Below, piece after piece: positions 50,792-58,945 of a stretch of 64,000 nt of DNA (the stretch's first letter is position 1; each line of letters starts with the position of its first letter). The stretch comes from Flavobacterium sp. JAS (lineage in GTDB: Bacteria; Bacteroidota; Bacteroidia; Flavobacteriales; Flavobacteriaceae). The position numbers and the translations under genes were made by a program. The stretch spans positions 310,001 to 374,000 of the forward strand of contig NZ_JAJMOX010000002.1 of NCBI RefSeq assembly GCF_020991455.1, in the 5' to 3' direction. Under the pieces are notes generated by a model, which did no database searches, was not told the DNA's origin, and worked only from the letters and a program-made list of their open reading frames with translations.

Positions 50792-51451
50792 TTATCTGCA
50801 AGATTGAATTAGCAGATTGGCTTTCTTTATATAATCTGTCAGGGCTTCAAAATTGCCTTCATTAATTAAGTTGGTTTGCAATAGTTTGCTTCCCATACCT
50901 ACAGCAACAACTCCGGCTCCAAACCAGGATTTTAGATTTTTTTCTTCAGGTTCAACACCTCCGGTTGGCATAAAGAGCAGATCAGGAAAAATGTCTTTTA
51001 TCGTTTGAATATAAGAAGGTCCCACCAGGTTTCCCGGGAAAATTTTCACTAAAGAGGCTCCCAAAAGTTCGGCCTCATGAATTTCAGTTGGCGTTAGACA
51101 ACCAGGTATCCAAGCTAGATTTTGTTCCCGAACGATTGCAGCTACTTCGGCAGAAACAATAGGGCTAACGATAAAATCAGCTCCCGCATCCAGGAATCTT
51201 TTTGCAGTTTCAGCCGTTTTTATGGTGCCGATACCCAATAATAAATCAGGCATTTCTTGTTGCGTTACTGTTTTTAATGCCTGAAAGTTAATTAAAGCAT
51301 TTTCTCCGCGATTGGTATATTCCAAAATACGAACTCCGGCTGAATACAAAGAGCGCAAAATAGCTATACTTACCTCTTTATCTTCATGGTAGTACAAAGG
51401 CAATAATCCCGACTCTGTGATTTGTTTAATGACATTTTCTTTTTTATTCAT
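50792..51451 (-). CDS. eda: KDPG aldolase, EC 4.1.2.14
   Basis: A 219-residue class I aldolase splitting 2-keto-3-deoxy-6-phosphogluconate into pyruvate and glyceraldehyde-3-phosphate. The family motifs are ILEYTNRG (Glu44, Arg48 region), LLGIGTIKT, DFIVSP and IPGCLTPTEI. The Schiff-base lysine lies in SLVKIFPGN (Lys136), followed by FMPTGGV for phosphate binding. The length is standard. Its start overlaps the 3' end of the KDG kinase gene by 8 bp, indicating translational coupling. Confidence 0.95.
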   Translation of the reverse strand: MNKKENVIKQITESGLLPLYYHEDKEVSIAILRSLYSAGVRILEYTNRGENALINFQALKTVTQQEMPDLLLGIGTIKTAETAKRFLDAGADFIVSPIVSAEVAAIVREQNLAWIPGCLTPTEIHEAELLGASLVKIFPGNLVGPSYIQTIKDIFPDLLFMPTGGVEPEEKNLKSWFGAGVVAVGMGSKLLQTNLINEGNFEALTDYIKKANLLIQSCR

Positions 51452-52460
51452 TTTGATCTATTAATTGTTGGATTTCTTCTACGCTGGATGTAGTGGCATC
51501 GCCCATTATAAATAATTTTTGGTAGGCTGCTCTTGCAGCAAATTCAACTATTTGTTGGGGTTTGTTTTTTTGCAATATTCCATAAATAAGCCCTGCCATA
51601 AAACAATCACCAGTTCCCACTTTGTCTACCGTTTTTGCTGCAAACAAAGTTTCACTTTTATAGATGTTTTTTTCTTGATATAAAGTCGTAAAATATTTTA
51701 CACCTTCAAGTTTATTAAAACGAAAAGTGTTGGCAATGGTATGACAATTAGGATATTTTGCCGAGATTTCTTTTGAAGTGTTTTTGGCTTGCTCCACTAA
51801 ATCAGTGTCGCTTCCCGAAGCTATTAATTGTTGGTTTATGGTAATGCCTAACATCTTTTCGGCAGCCCAGATATTACCCATTATAACATGGGCATAAGTT
51901 GCCAGTTTAGGAATTACTGCTATAGGTTCGACACCATATTTCCATAGTTTTTCCCTGAAATTTAAATCCAAAGAAATTGTTATTCCTTTTTTAGAAGCTA
52001 CAATCAACGCTTCCTCACAAAGTTTTGCAATGTCAGGATTTAGCGCAGGTGATATGGCGGTAAAATGAAACCATGACACACCTTCAAAAATTTCTTCCCA
52101 ATTGATGGTGGATGGTTTTAATTCTGAAAATGAAGAATATTTCCGGTCATATATCACACCAGCATTTTTTACATCCGAACCCTGACTCAAATAATAGGAC
52201 CCAATTCTTTCTCCGGATTTAATAACAGAACTTGTGTCTACTCCCATTTTTTTATAATAATCCAAAATTGTATTCGATAAAAAGTTATCGGGCAAGGCGG
52301 TGCAGTAGGCTACAGGCGTATTCCATTTGGCTAAAGCCAAAGCTACATTACTTTCTGCGCCTCCAATGTAGGCGCTCATATCCTGTTGATGCGGGAAATT
52401 TTCCCCCATGCTATATCTCAAAAGTATTTCTCCAAAACAAAGTACTTTTCCCATAATCAA
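51444..52460 (-). CDS. kdgK: 2-Keto-3-deoxygluconate kinase (PfkB family), EC 2.7.1.45
   Basis: A 338-residue ribokinase-like sugar kinase. Visible motifs are FGEILLRYS, the IGGAESNVALALAKW substrate-binding block, and the C-terminal VDKVGTGDCFMAGLIYG with the catalytic-base Asp and anion hole. It phosphorylates KDG to KDPG, between KduD and Eda. A start two codons later (second Met) is equally possible. A 14-bp perfect hairpin separates it from kduD upstream. Confidence 0.92.
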   Translation of the reverse strand: MIMGKVLCFGEILLRYSMGENFPHQQDMSAYIGGAESNVALALAKWNTPVAYCTALPDNFLSNTILDYYKKMGVDTSSVIKSGERIGSYYLSQGSDVKNAGVIYDRKYSSFSELKPSTINWEEIFEGVSWFHFTAISPALNPDIAKLCEEALIVASKKGITISLDLNFREKLWKYGVEPIAVIPKLATYAHVIMGNIWAAEKMLGITINQQLIASGSDTDLVEQAKNTSKEISAKYPNCHTIANTFRFNKLEGVKYFTTLYQEKNIYKSETLFAAKTVDKVGTGDCFMAGLIYGILQKNKPQQIVEFAARAAYQKLFIMGDATTSSVEEIQQLIDQNE

Positions 52461-52474
52461 AACATTTTTAATTA

Positions 52475-52506
52475 AAGACCGCCAAACTATCGAGTTTGGC
52501 GGTCTT
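52475..52506. other. Perfect 14-bp intra-operon hairpin between kduD and kdgK
   Basis: AAGACCGCCAAACT and its exact complement flank a tetraloop ATCG. The strong T-run follows on the plus strand only; on the gene strand the stem is followed by TAATTAAAAA. It is therefore more likely an mRNA processing or stabilising element, or a leaky terminator, than a full stop. Confidence 0.6.
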
Positions 52507-52521
52507 GTTTTTTATAAGATA

Positions 52522-53316
52522 TTAATCCTCGTTTGATGGTTTTCCAATTGTAGCAAGTATTCCTCCATCAACATAAAGAATATGTCCGTTTACAAAATCA
52601 CTGGCTTTTGAAGACAAGAAGATTGCCGCACCTTGCAAATCATTTGGATCACCCCAACGAGCTGCAGGAGTTCTGCTGATAATAAAATCATTAAACGGAT
52701 GTCCATCTACTCTAATAGGAGCCGTTTGGCTGGTAGCAAAATATCCAGGACCAATTCCGTTAGTCTGAATGTTAAATTTAGCCCACTCAGTAGCCATATT
52801 TTTAGTTAGCATTTTAAGTCCTCCTTTTGCGGCAGCATAAGCACTTACAGAATCTCTACCCAATTCGCTCATCATAGAGCAAATGTTTATGATTTTTCCT
52901 CCGCCACGCTGAATCATTCCTTTGGCAACATTTTTTGAAACAATAAAAGGACTAATTAAGTCTACATTTATTACCGCTGCAAAATCTTCAACTTCCATTT
53001 CAATAATTGGAGTTCTTTTTATAATTCCGGCGTTGTTAATTAGAATATCGATTGGACCAACTTCGGCTTCGATTTTGTTTATGTTTTCAATTACAGCAGC
53101 TTCATCGGTTACATCAAATATGTATCCATAGGCTTGAATTCCTTCCGCTTTATATTCTGCGACAGCATTGGCAACCGCCTCTGTTGATGAACGATCATTT
53201 ACTACAATTTTGGCACCTGCATGCCCAAGTCCTTTAGCCATCGCCATTCCCAGACCGTGTACTCCGCCTGTTACAAGCGCTGTTTTTCCAGTTAAATCAA
53301 ATAAGTTTATTGACAT
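52522..53316 (-). CDS. kduD: 2-Dehydro-3-deoxy-D-gluconate 5-dehydrogenase (SDR), EC 1.1.1.127
   Basis: A 264-residue short-chain dehydrogenase. The Rossmann motif is TGGVHGLG (16-23), with NNAG (94-97) and the catalytic set Ser147, Tyr160 and Lys164 (SAYAAAKGG). GPGYFATSQT and the C-terminal FVNGHILYVDGG block match KduD. It reduces 4-deoxy-hexulosonate (DKII) to 2-keto-3-deoxygluconate. It follows the DUF4861 gene after 86 bp and precedes kdgK. Confidence 0.93.
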   Translation of the reverse strand: MSINLFDLTGKTALVTGGVHGLGMAMAKGLGHAGAKIVVNDRSSTEAVANAVAEYKAEGIQAYGYIFDVTDEAAVIENINKIEAEVGPIDILINNAGIIKRTPIIEMEVEDFAAVINVDLISPFIVSKNVAKGMIQRGGGKIINICSMMSELGRDSVSAYAAAKGGLKMLTKNMATEWAKFNIQTNGIGPGYFATSQTAPIRVDGHPFNDFIISRTPAARWGDPNDLQGAAIFLSSKASDFVNGHILYVDGGILATIGKPSNED

Positions 53317-53402
53317 TTTTTTTGTTTTTATTAATAGTTATTCTATTTTTTTAAAAAATTGTTTTATTTCTTGCTACTACCCAAAATTTAAAATAATGAG
53401 TA

Positions 53403-54533
53403 TTATTTTACCGTTACAACTAAAGGCTCGTTTATCTGCTGATAAAAATTATTCAAATAGTCCTGCCATTGTTTTGCATTGGTAATTTTTCCTGCTTTAT
53501 CCCAGGCTGCACCGGCGTAATAAAGGATTGGAACATTATTTCTCACTTGGGTTTTGGCCAAAATTTGCATGTTGTTTACCATCATATTGCTTACAGGTGT
53601 GGTTAATATGATTCCAACACCAGTTGTGCCGTCCTGACCATGAGTTGGCTCCCAGTAACTCGTAATACCTTGTTGTTCGTTTAATGTGATAGTACCGTTT
53701 TCAGGTCTTTTGATTATTCCTACGACAACCGGTAATGGTTTTTCGCTGTCAAAAGAATAAACATTCTCGATTCTGTTAAGTTGAGAACCAGCATCCAGAG
53801 AAATTGTTTTTGTGGCTTTAACGTTTATTCCCCCTGCATTCCAGGTAACAAATGTTAATTGAAAAGTGCTGCGTAAAGGCCCGTTGTCAAGAACTTTCCA
53901 TTCACGATAATTTGCAGAATAATAAATAGAATCGTTTACATAAGGCGCCATATTTCCTGCGCCCAATGAAAAACCTACGTGATAATAATCCATTCCATCT
54001 CCGTGATCTATATGATATTCATTTCGCTTATATCTTTCGTTGATTATGAGTTTATCGGTACGTTTAACCCACACATCCAAACCATAGGCATCCTCTTTTG
54101 ATTTTTCTATTGCTTTACCGTAAGTACGAAAAGCAATTTTGTCATTTTCCCACGCAAAATCATCTTTGCGTTCCGGCACATAACGGCAATACGTTTTTGC
54201 AGCGAAAGCTTCTGGTTTTCCTTTTTGTATTAGAAGATTCAACGATGATTTGGCTTTGACATCAACTTGTACCAGCAAATTTTGAATTGTAGGAAGTCCG
54301 CAATGTTCTAATTGAAAAGGAATTTGCTTTTTGGTCGCGGCATTAAGAACTACAAAATTGGAAGTATCTATTTGAGGAAAATTTGATAGAACAGTTTTCC
54401 ACGAAATAGCTACTACAGCTGCTTTTCGTTCTAGAGCAGAATTGTTTTGGATGGAAAAAGTTACTTTTGTTTGTGCTAAAATGCTTAATGGTAATAAAAT
54501 AACAAGACAAATAAAGCGTTTTATAGTTTTCAT
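53403..54533 (-). CDS. DUF4861 protein, secreted, uronate-locus associated
   Basis: A 376-residue secreted protein (signal 1-20) of the DUF4861 family. The diagnostic block is RYVPERKDDFAWENDKIAFR followed by TYG. EYHIDHGDGMDYYHVGFSLG and the YWEPTHGQDGTTGVGIIL region near the C-terminus are also conserved-looking and rich in His, Asp and Glu. The fold looks like a large beta-sandwich. Members recur in Bacteroidota loci for uronate-containing polysaccharides, but I know of no settled activity. The DHGDGMDYYH cluster suggests metal binding or catalysis. It is 7 bp from kduI, firmly in the operon. Confidence 0.85.
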   Translation of the reverse strand: MKTIKRFICLVILLPLSILAQTKVTFSIQNNSALERKAAVVAISWKTVLSNFPQIDTSNFVVLNAATKKQIPFQLEHCGLPTIQNLLVQVDVKAKSSLNLLIQKGKPEAFAAKTYCRYVPERKDDFAWENDKIAFRTYGKAIEKSKEDAYGLDVWVKRTDKLIINERYKRNEYHIDHGDGMDYYHVGFSLGAGNMAPYVNDSIYYSANYREWKVLDNGPLRSTFQLTFVTWNAGGINVKATKTISLDAGSQLNRIENVYSFDSEKPLPVVVGIIKRPENGTITLNEQQGITSYWEPTHGQDGTTGVGIILTTPVSNMMVNNMQILAKTQVRNNVPILYYAGAAWDKAGKITNAKQWQDYLNNFYQQINEPLVVTVK

Positions 54534-54540
54534 GATGATT

Positions 54541-55383
54541 TTATTTTAAGTCGTTAATTGCACAATGATCCATATCTCCGTAATCTAAATTTTCGCCCGC
54601 CATACCCCAAATAAAAGTATAGTTAGAAGTTCCTGCGCCCGAGTGGATAGACCAATTTGGAGAGATTACAGCCTGTTCGTCCTGCATCCAAATGTGTCTG
54701 GTTTCCTGTGGTTCTCCCATGAAGTGACAAACACTCTGATTTTCAGGAATCTCAAAATAGAAATAAGCTTCCATGCGTCTGTCGTGGGTATGAGCCGGCA
54801 TGGTGTTCCATACGCTGCCTATTTTTAGTTCGGTCATTCCCATTTGAACCTGACAAGTATGTACAACACTGTTGACAATTAATTTGTTAATGATACGATG
54901 ATTGGCTGTTTCTAATGATCCTAGTTCAACAACTTCTGCATCAGCTTTTGTTATTTTTTTTGATGGGTAAGCACAGTGAGCAGGTGCAGAGTTTAAATAG
55001 AATTTTGCAGGATTGTTACTGTCTGTCGATTCAAAGAAAATTTCTTTAATTCCTTTTCCAAGATACAAGGCTTCTTTATATCCAATTTCAAATTTTTCAC
55101 TATCAGCGATTACAATTCCTTTTCCACCTACATTTATAATACCGATTTCTCTTCTTTCGAGGAAATATTTGGCTTTAAGATTCTCAGGATTGGGCATTGC
55201 TAATTTGTGTTGTACTGGCATTGCTCCACCAACTATAAATCGGTCAAAATGAGATAAGGTGAGATTAACCTGATCGCTAGTAAAAAGGTTTTCTATTAAA
55301 AAATTTTCGCGTAATGTTTCAGTATTCATTTGTTTTGCTTCATTTGGACTTACTGCAAAACGGCTTTCAAAATTAGAGTTCAT
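54541..55383 (-). CDS. kduI: 5-Keto-4-deoxyuronate isomerase, EC 5.3.1.17
   Basis: A 280-residue cupin-type isomerase. The family blocks are FDRFIVGGAMP, YFLERREIGIINVGG and LYLGKG. The zinc site lies in PAHTHDRRMEAYFYFE, with two His and a Glu, and a further His is expected in NWSIHSGAG. It converts 4-deoxy-L-threo-5-hexosulose uronate (formed spontaneously from unsaturated uronate) to DKII for KduD. The length and C-terminal MDHCAINDLK are typical. It is the first cytoplasmic step after GH88 in the pathway. Confidence 0.96.
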   Translation of the reverse strand: MNSNFESRFAVSPNEAKQMNTETLRENFLIENLFTSDQVNLTLSHFDRFIVGGAMPVQHKLAMPNPENLKAKYFLERREIGIINVGGKGIVIADSEKFEIGYKEALYLGKGIKEIFFESTDSNNPAKFYLNSAPAHCAYPSKKITKADAEVVELGSLETANHRIINKLIVNSVVHTCQVQMGMTELKIGSVWNTMPAHTHDRRMEAYFYFEIPENQSVCHFMGEPQETRHIWMQDEQAVISPNWSIHSGAGTSNYTFIWGMAGENLDYGDMDHCAINDLK

Positions 55384-55410
55384 AAATTTATTTTTTATAT
55401 TTTTAGTGTT

Positions 55411-55740
55411 TCAGTTTAGGCTATTAACATTCCTAAAACCTTTGAAACATAAGTTTTTTGAATCCTCATCTGGATAATTCCAGGTATTACTTCTGCCTGC
55501 TTTTATTGATCAATTGGTAGGTACTTCTGGATCTTGCCAATCTCTCCCCAAAGAGTAGTAAAGACCCAGTTTTATACCCCCATTTTTACATGCTGCGGCT
55601 AATTCTTTGATTGGGTCACGGGCAAATTTTGTTTTCTGTACAATATTATAATCACTGATCTATTTCAGTCTTTTTATCTTGAGGATACAGAATAATAGAA
55701 CATAAAAGAAAAAGAGTGACAATGATTTTTCTTTTTTCAT
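55411..55740 (-). pseudogene. Remnant of a GH29 alpha-L-fucosidase
   Basis: Read in one frame from an ATG at 55740 on the minus strand: a signal-peptide-like start, a TAG, then DYNIVQKTKFARDPIKELAA and CKNGGIKLGLYYSLGRDWQD, a TGA where the family has Trp in 'PTNW', then KAGRSNTWNYPDEDSK and an unrelated end. The pieces match the GH29 barrel segment 'fard.vkela.ac...giklGlYYS..dW'. The DNA between signal peptide and DYNIV is deleted, two stops interrupt the frame, and all sequence after the DEDSK segment is lost. It lies between the sulfatase and kduI, so the locus once also removed fucose, or the gene had another role. Confidence 0.78.
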
Positions 55741-55757
55741 TTGTAAAGTTTTATTGT

Positions 55758-57227
55758 TTAGTCTAGTATAAATTTGTCTCCGGTTTTTTGTAACCATTGA
55801 TTTAAAACAGGCTTTAACTTTATTACCATTTCATGGTTTGGATTGTAAATGTTATGCATTTCAAAAGGGTCTGCTTTCAAATCAAACAGAACATATTCTG
55901 CTTTTTCTTTTTTTCTCACATAAGCAAATTTGTAATCAGTGGTGCGAATCCCTCTAAACCCGGAATTAATTTTTGCATTATTACTTAAAATTGCACCCAG
56001 TATAAATTGCTCTGAAGGTTTTGCTCCAGTTCCATTAAGGTAATATTGGGCGTAACTTTTGCCGTCTATTTCTTTTGGAGTTTTGTCTTTTAGTCCCATT
56101 AAATCCAAAAGAGTAGGGTAGATGTCCGGAATGCTTCCTAAAAATTGATTGTCTTTGCGGGGTAAAATATGCCCTTTCCAATACACGATAAACGGAATTC
56201 TTAAAGACTCTTCGTAAATATTATTTTTTGAAGTTTCATTGTGTTTACCTAAACAGTTTCCGTGATCAGACATGATAAGTACAATGGTGTTGTCGTCTAA
56301 TTTTTGATCTTTTAGTCCTTGAATGATTCTGCCAATTTGATCATCGACTCCAGTTACATTGGCATAATAGTAACGAACGTCTTTTCTGTAATCATCTCCA
56401 TATTTTGTTCCCGCAGCCGGAATGTTCGGATCTTTTATCAACGATTCCAAAGGCACATCTTTGTATAAATCATAATAATTTTGAGGAACCAATTGATATT
56501 CGGAGTGGGGTGGATTCATCGAAACAACCAATGAAAAAGGAGCACCTGCCTTGCGAAGTTTTCCATCTTGATTTTTCAGGTAAGCCAAAGCTTTGTCGGC
56601 TTCGTGTATAGGTCCCCATTGGTTTACATATTGAAAATTATCTCTTGTGGCATTGGTGTCCCAATACATAGGTTTATTGTGTACATCGTAGGTTCCGTAA
56701 GCATACCAATAATCAAAACCATGTCTTCTCTCTGGCGAAGTCCATTCGTTCCATGCCATATCTCCAATGTTGTTTGAAGTTGGAACATAAGGTTTATATG
56801 GAGAATCCAGATGCCATTTTCCAATGTAACCATTAGAATATCCGTTGGCTTTTAAAACATCCGACCAGCAAACGGCCTCTTTTTGTAATTCTACACCATC
56901 CGGCGCTGACTTTGAATTGACATTGCTGTAAACATGATTTTTAATTGGGTATTGTCCTGTCATAAGCATGGCTCTTGCCGGAGAACACACAGGAAAATTA
57001 CTTACCATTTGTTCCAGAACTAAGCTCTCTTTGGCAAATTTGTCCAGCTGAGGTGTTTTTACAGGTTCTTTCCCTTCAAAACCAACTGCCTGACCTCGCC
57101 ATTGATCTGCTATGATAACCAATAAATTGGGTTTTGTTTTTTGTTTAAGTGCAGTTTGGGCATTGGTTAAAGTACCTATTATTAGTACTCCAAACACCAT
57201 TATTGAGCGGTTAAATGTAGTTTTCAT
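55758..57227 (-). CDS. Sulfatase (type I, formylglycine-dependent), secreted
   Basis: A 489-residue arylsulfatase-superfamily enzyme with a signal peptide (1-23). The maturation motif VCSPARAMLMTGQYP contains Cys81 (C-x-P-x-R), which must be converted to formylglycine. Metal ligands appear in LVIIADQWRG near the N-terminus and MSDHGNCLGKHN later. It removes sulfate esters, probably from unsaturated disaccharides or chains in this PL8/GH88 locus; positional specificity cannot be read by eye. It points to a sulfated target such as chondroitin sulfate rather than hyaluronan alone. An anaerobic-type or FGE-type maturase must be encoded elsewhere. Confidence 0.92.
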   Translation of the reverse strand: MKTTFNRSIMVFGVLIIGTLTNAQTALKQKTKPNLLVIIADQWRGQAVGFEGKEPVKTPQLDKFAKESLVLEQMVSNFPVCSPARAMLMTGQYPIKNHVYSNVNSKSAPDGVELQKEAVCWSDVLKANGYSNGYIGKWHLDSPYKPYVPTSNNIGDMAWNEWTSPERRHGFDYWYAYGTYDVHNKPMYWDTNATRDNFQYVNQWGPIHEADKALAYLKNQDGKLRKAGAPFSLVVSMNPPHSEYQLVPQNYYDLYKDVPLESLIKDPNIPAAGTKYGDDYRKDVRYYYANVTGVDDQIGRIIQGLKDQKLDDNTIVLIMSDHGNCLGKHNETSKNNIYEESLRIPFIVYWKGHILPRKDNQFLGSIPDIYPTLLDLMGLKDKTPKEIDGKSYAQYYLNGTGAKPSEQFILGAILSNNAKINSGFRGIRTTDYKFAYVRKKEKAEYVLFDLKADPFEMHNIYNPNHEMVIKLKPVLNQWLQKTGDKFILD

Positions 57228-57258
57228 TTTAATGGTTTTATCTATTTGAAAATTAGCA

Positions 57259-58821
57259 TTAAAGTGTTTTAAGCCATTCAGGTAGTTTTTTTAGTCTTAG
57301 CTGTAATTGAGCTTCATAAAGAGAAACGGGTTCTACAGATTGACCAAAAGATTCTGACTGACCTAACTGCTCCATTTTAAAAGTTGTACCCTTGCTTGTA
57401 TAGCCCACAATTATGGGATTAGGCATTTTAAACCATTCGTACACTTTTGATGGAGGCCAAAATTCGAAATCTTTTTTAGGTTCGTTGGTTTGTTTATAAT
57501 TCCAAAGTACTAAACCCTGCATGTGATTGGGCATGTTTTCTAATGCTCCGCCCGCTCGGTCATTGAGCAAACCGCCTTCAACGCCATCAAGCAATGTATT
57601 TCTTGGCTGGCTTGAATGTGATTCAAAACATGTCGTAGACGGATAAGTACATTTCCAAATTACAGTATTCATAGATCCGTGTGAAGAACCAAAGGAATGC
57701 CATTGTGACGCCTCGTCTACACAATTAGCAATGAGCACATTGGTAGAGCCGTTAGAGTTTATAGCCTGATGTCCTGCATTACCGTCAATTTTACAATTTA
57801 AGACTGATATGTTAGCACTTTGCGCAATTGTTGCCGCGGAACTGCAATCTGTAAAACGACAATTTTTCATCCATGAATTGGTACTTCTTCTAAAATTAAA
57901 CATGCTAAAACCGCTATCGTCTTTCCAGGAACGATGATGCACAAATTTTTCTTTCCAGTTACCAACAAATGCGATATCTTCTATTCCAACTTCTTCACTG
58001 TTGGCGAATTTATAAACGTCCCATTTGTATTTTGGATCTACTCTATAAGAGATCGGTGCGTACAGAATTAGTTTCTTGTTTTTTATCTTTTTAATTTGAT
58101 AAAAAACTTTAACATCAATTCCTTTCTCAAGAAGATAAGTCCATTCGGGTTCAACTTTATTATCTTTTAATTCTGATGCAATTAAGTCTTTATCGTTGTT
58201 TAATAATCTTAAAACAATCCAATCTCCTTCGTTTAGTCCTTCAGTTGTATTTAATTTTAAGGTAAAATCACCAATAGCTGCTGCTGCAGTAACTTGTCCT
58301 ATTTTTTTATCAGAACCGCCGCTGTCAAAAATAAATAATGGTGGAACAGTCCACATTTTAGCAGGATCAGCAGGCGGAAGGACGTTTTTCATATATAGCT
58401 CAGTTCCATTTGAATCAGAGCCGCTTCCTCTGAAAACAATGTGCCCCTTTTTTGAAATTATAGAAGTAGGGGCATCATCATTTTCATTCACCAAAAACCT
58501 CCCTTTCGGGAAAAAAACAATTCCGGAACCATTTTCATTTGCTGCTTCAATGGCTTTTTGTATGGCTATTTTATCTGAAATAGTATCATTGGGCTTTGCG
58601 CCAAAAGAAGTAACATCAAAAACTTTATAATTAGTAACATTAGGAATTCCTTTTTCTCCCTGATGATAACCAACATAAGAGAAATCAGGCAGGGCTTTCC
58701 TGTTTTTTTTATAGTCCTGAAATATTTTGGATTCTTTTTGAGCAGAAACAGACGTAATAGCCAACAAAATCAAAATAATAATTAACCCTTTTTGAAGCTG
58801 TATTTTATTGTAATTGTTCAT
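57259..58821 (-). CDS. DUF4955 right-handed beta-helix protein, candidate lyase, secreted
   Basis: A 520-residue secreted protein (signal 1-28). It starts with a pectate-lyase-3-type segment (VFDVTSFGAKPNDTISDKIA, GIVFFPKGRFLV), continues as a beta-helix (repeated NCRFTDC, NCKIDGNAGHQAIN, NCVDEASQWHSFGSSHGS) and ends in a DUF4955-like block (NHMQGLVLWNYKQT, FEFWPPSKVYEW). Histidines in HHRSWKD, GHQA and WHSFGSSHG, with arginines nearby, could form a beta-elimination site. I cannot assign it to a numbered PL family; PL29, founded on a Bacteroides chondroitin-sulfate lyase, is one possibility worth testing. It sits between GH88 and sulfatase in the operon. Confidence 0.82.
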   Translation of the reverse strand: MNNYNKIQLQKGLIIILILLAITSVSAQKESKIFQDYKKNRKALPDFSYVGYHQGEKGIPNVTNYKVFDVTSFGAKPNDTISDKIAIQKAIEAANENGSGIVFFPKGRFLVNENDDAPTSIISKKGHIVFRGSGSDSNGTELYMKNVLPPADPAKMWTVPPLFIFDSGGSDKKIGQVTAAAAIGDFTLKLNTTEGLNEGDWIVLRLLNNDKDLIASELKDNKVEPEWTYLLEKGIDVKVFYQIKKIKNKKLILYAPISYRVDPKYKWDVYKFANSEEVGIEDIAFVGNWKEKFVHHRSWKDDSGFSMFNFRRSTNSWMKNCRFTDCSSAATIAQSANISVLNCKIDGNAGHQAINSNGSTNVLIANCVDEASQWHSFGSSHGSMNTVIWKCTYPSTTCFESHSSQPRNTLLDGVEGGLLNDRAGGALENMPNHMQGLVLWNYKQTNEPKKDFEFWPPSKVYEWFKMPNPIIVGYTSKGTTFKMEQLGQSESFGQSVEPVSLYEAQLQLRLKKLPEWLKTL

Positions 58822-58878
58822 TTTAATAGATTTTAATTAAGATATCAAACATTACTTTTATCTTTTAACAAAAATGTA

Positions 58879-58927
58879 TTTAACACATAGAAACCTAAAG
58901 TTAGAGAATATGTTTCTATGTGTTGAA
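58879..58927. repeat. Second copy of the TTTAACACATAGAAAC palindrome
   Basis: TTTAACACATAGAAAC (58879-58894) and its near-complement (58912-58927, one mismatch) with a 17-nt loop. It shares the arm sequence with the element at 31910-32053. Here it sits just after the GH88 stop on the minus strand. Confidence 0.7.
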
Positions 58928-58945
58928 AATCAATATGCTATAAGT

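Noticed and set aside
58196..58630. 144-codon open frame on the plus strand
   Set aside because: Antisense to the DUF4955 beta-helix gene, whose repeats give long shadow frames; no start context or homology.
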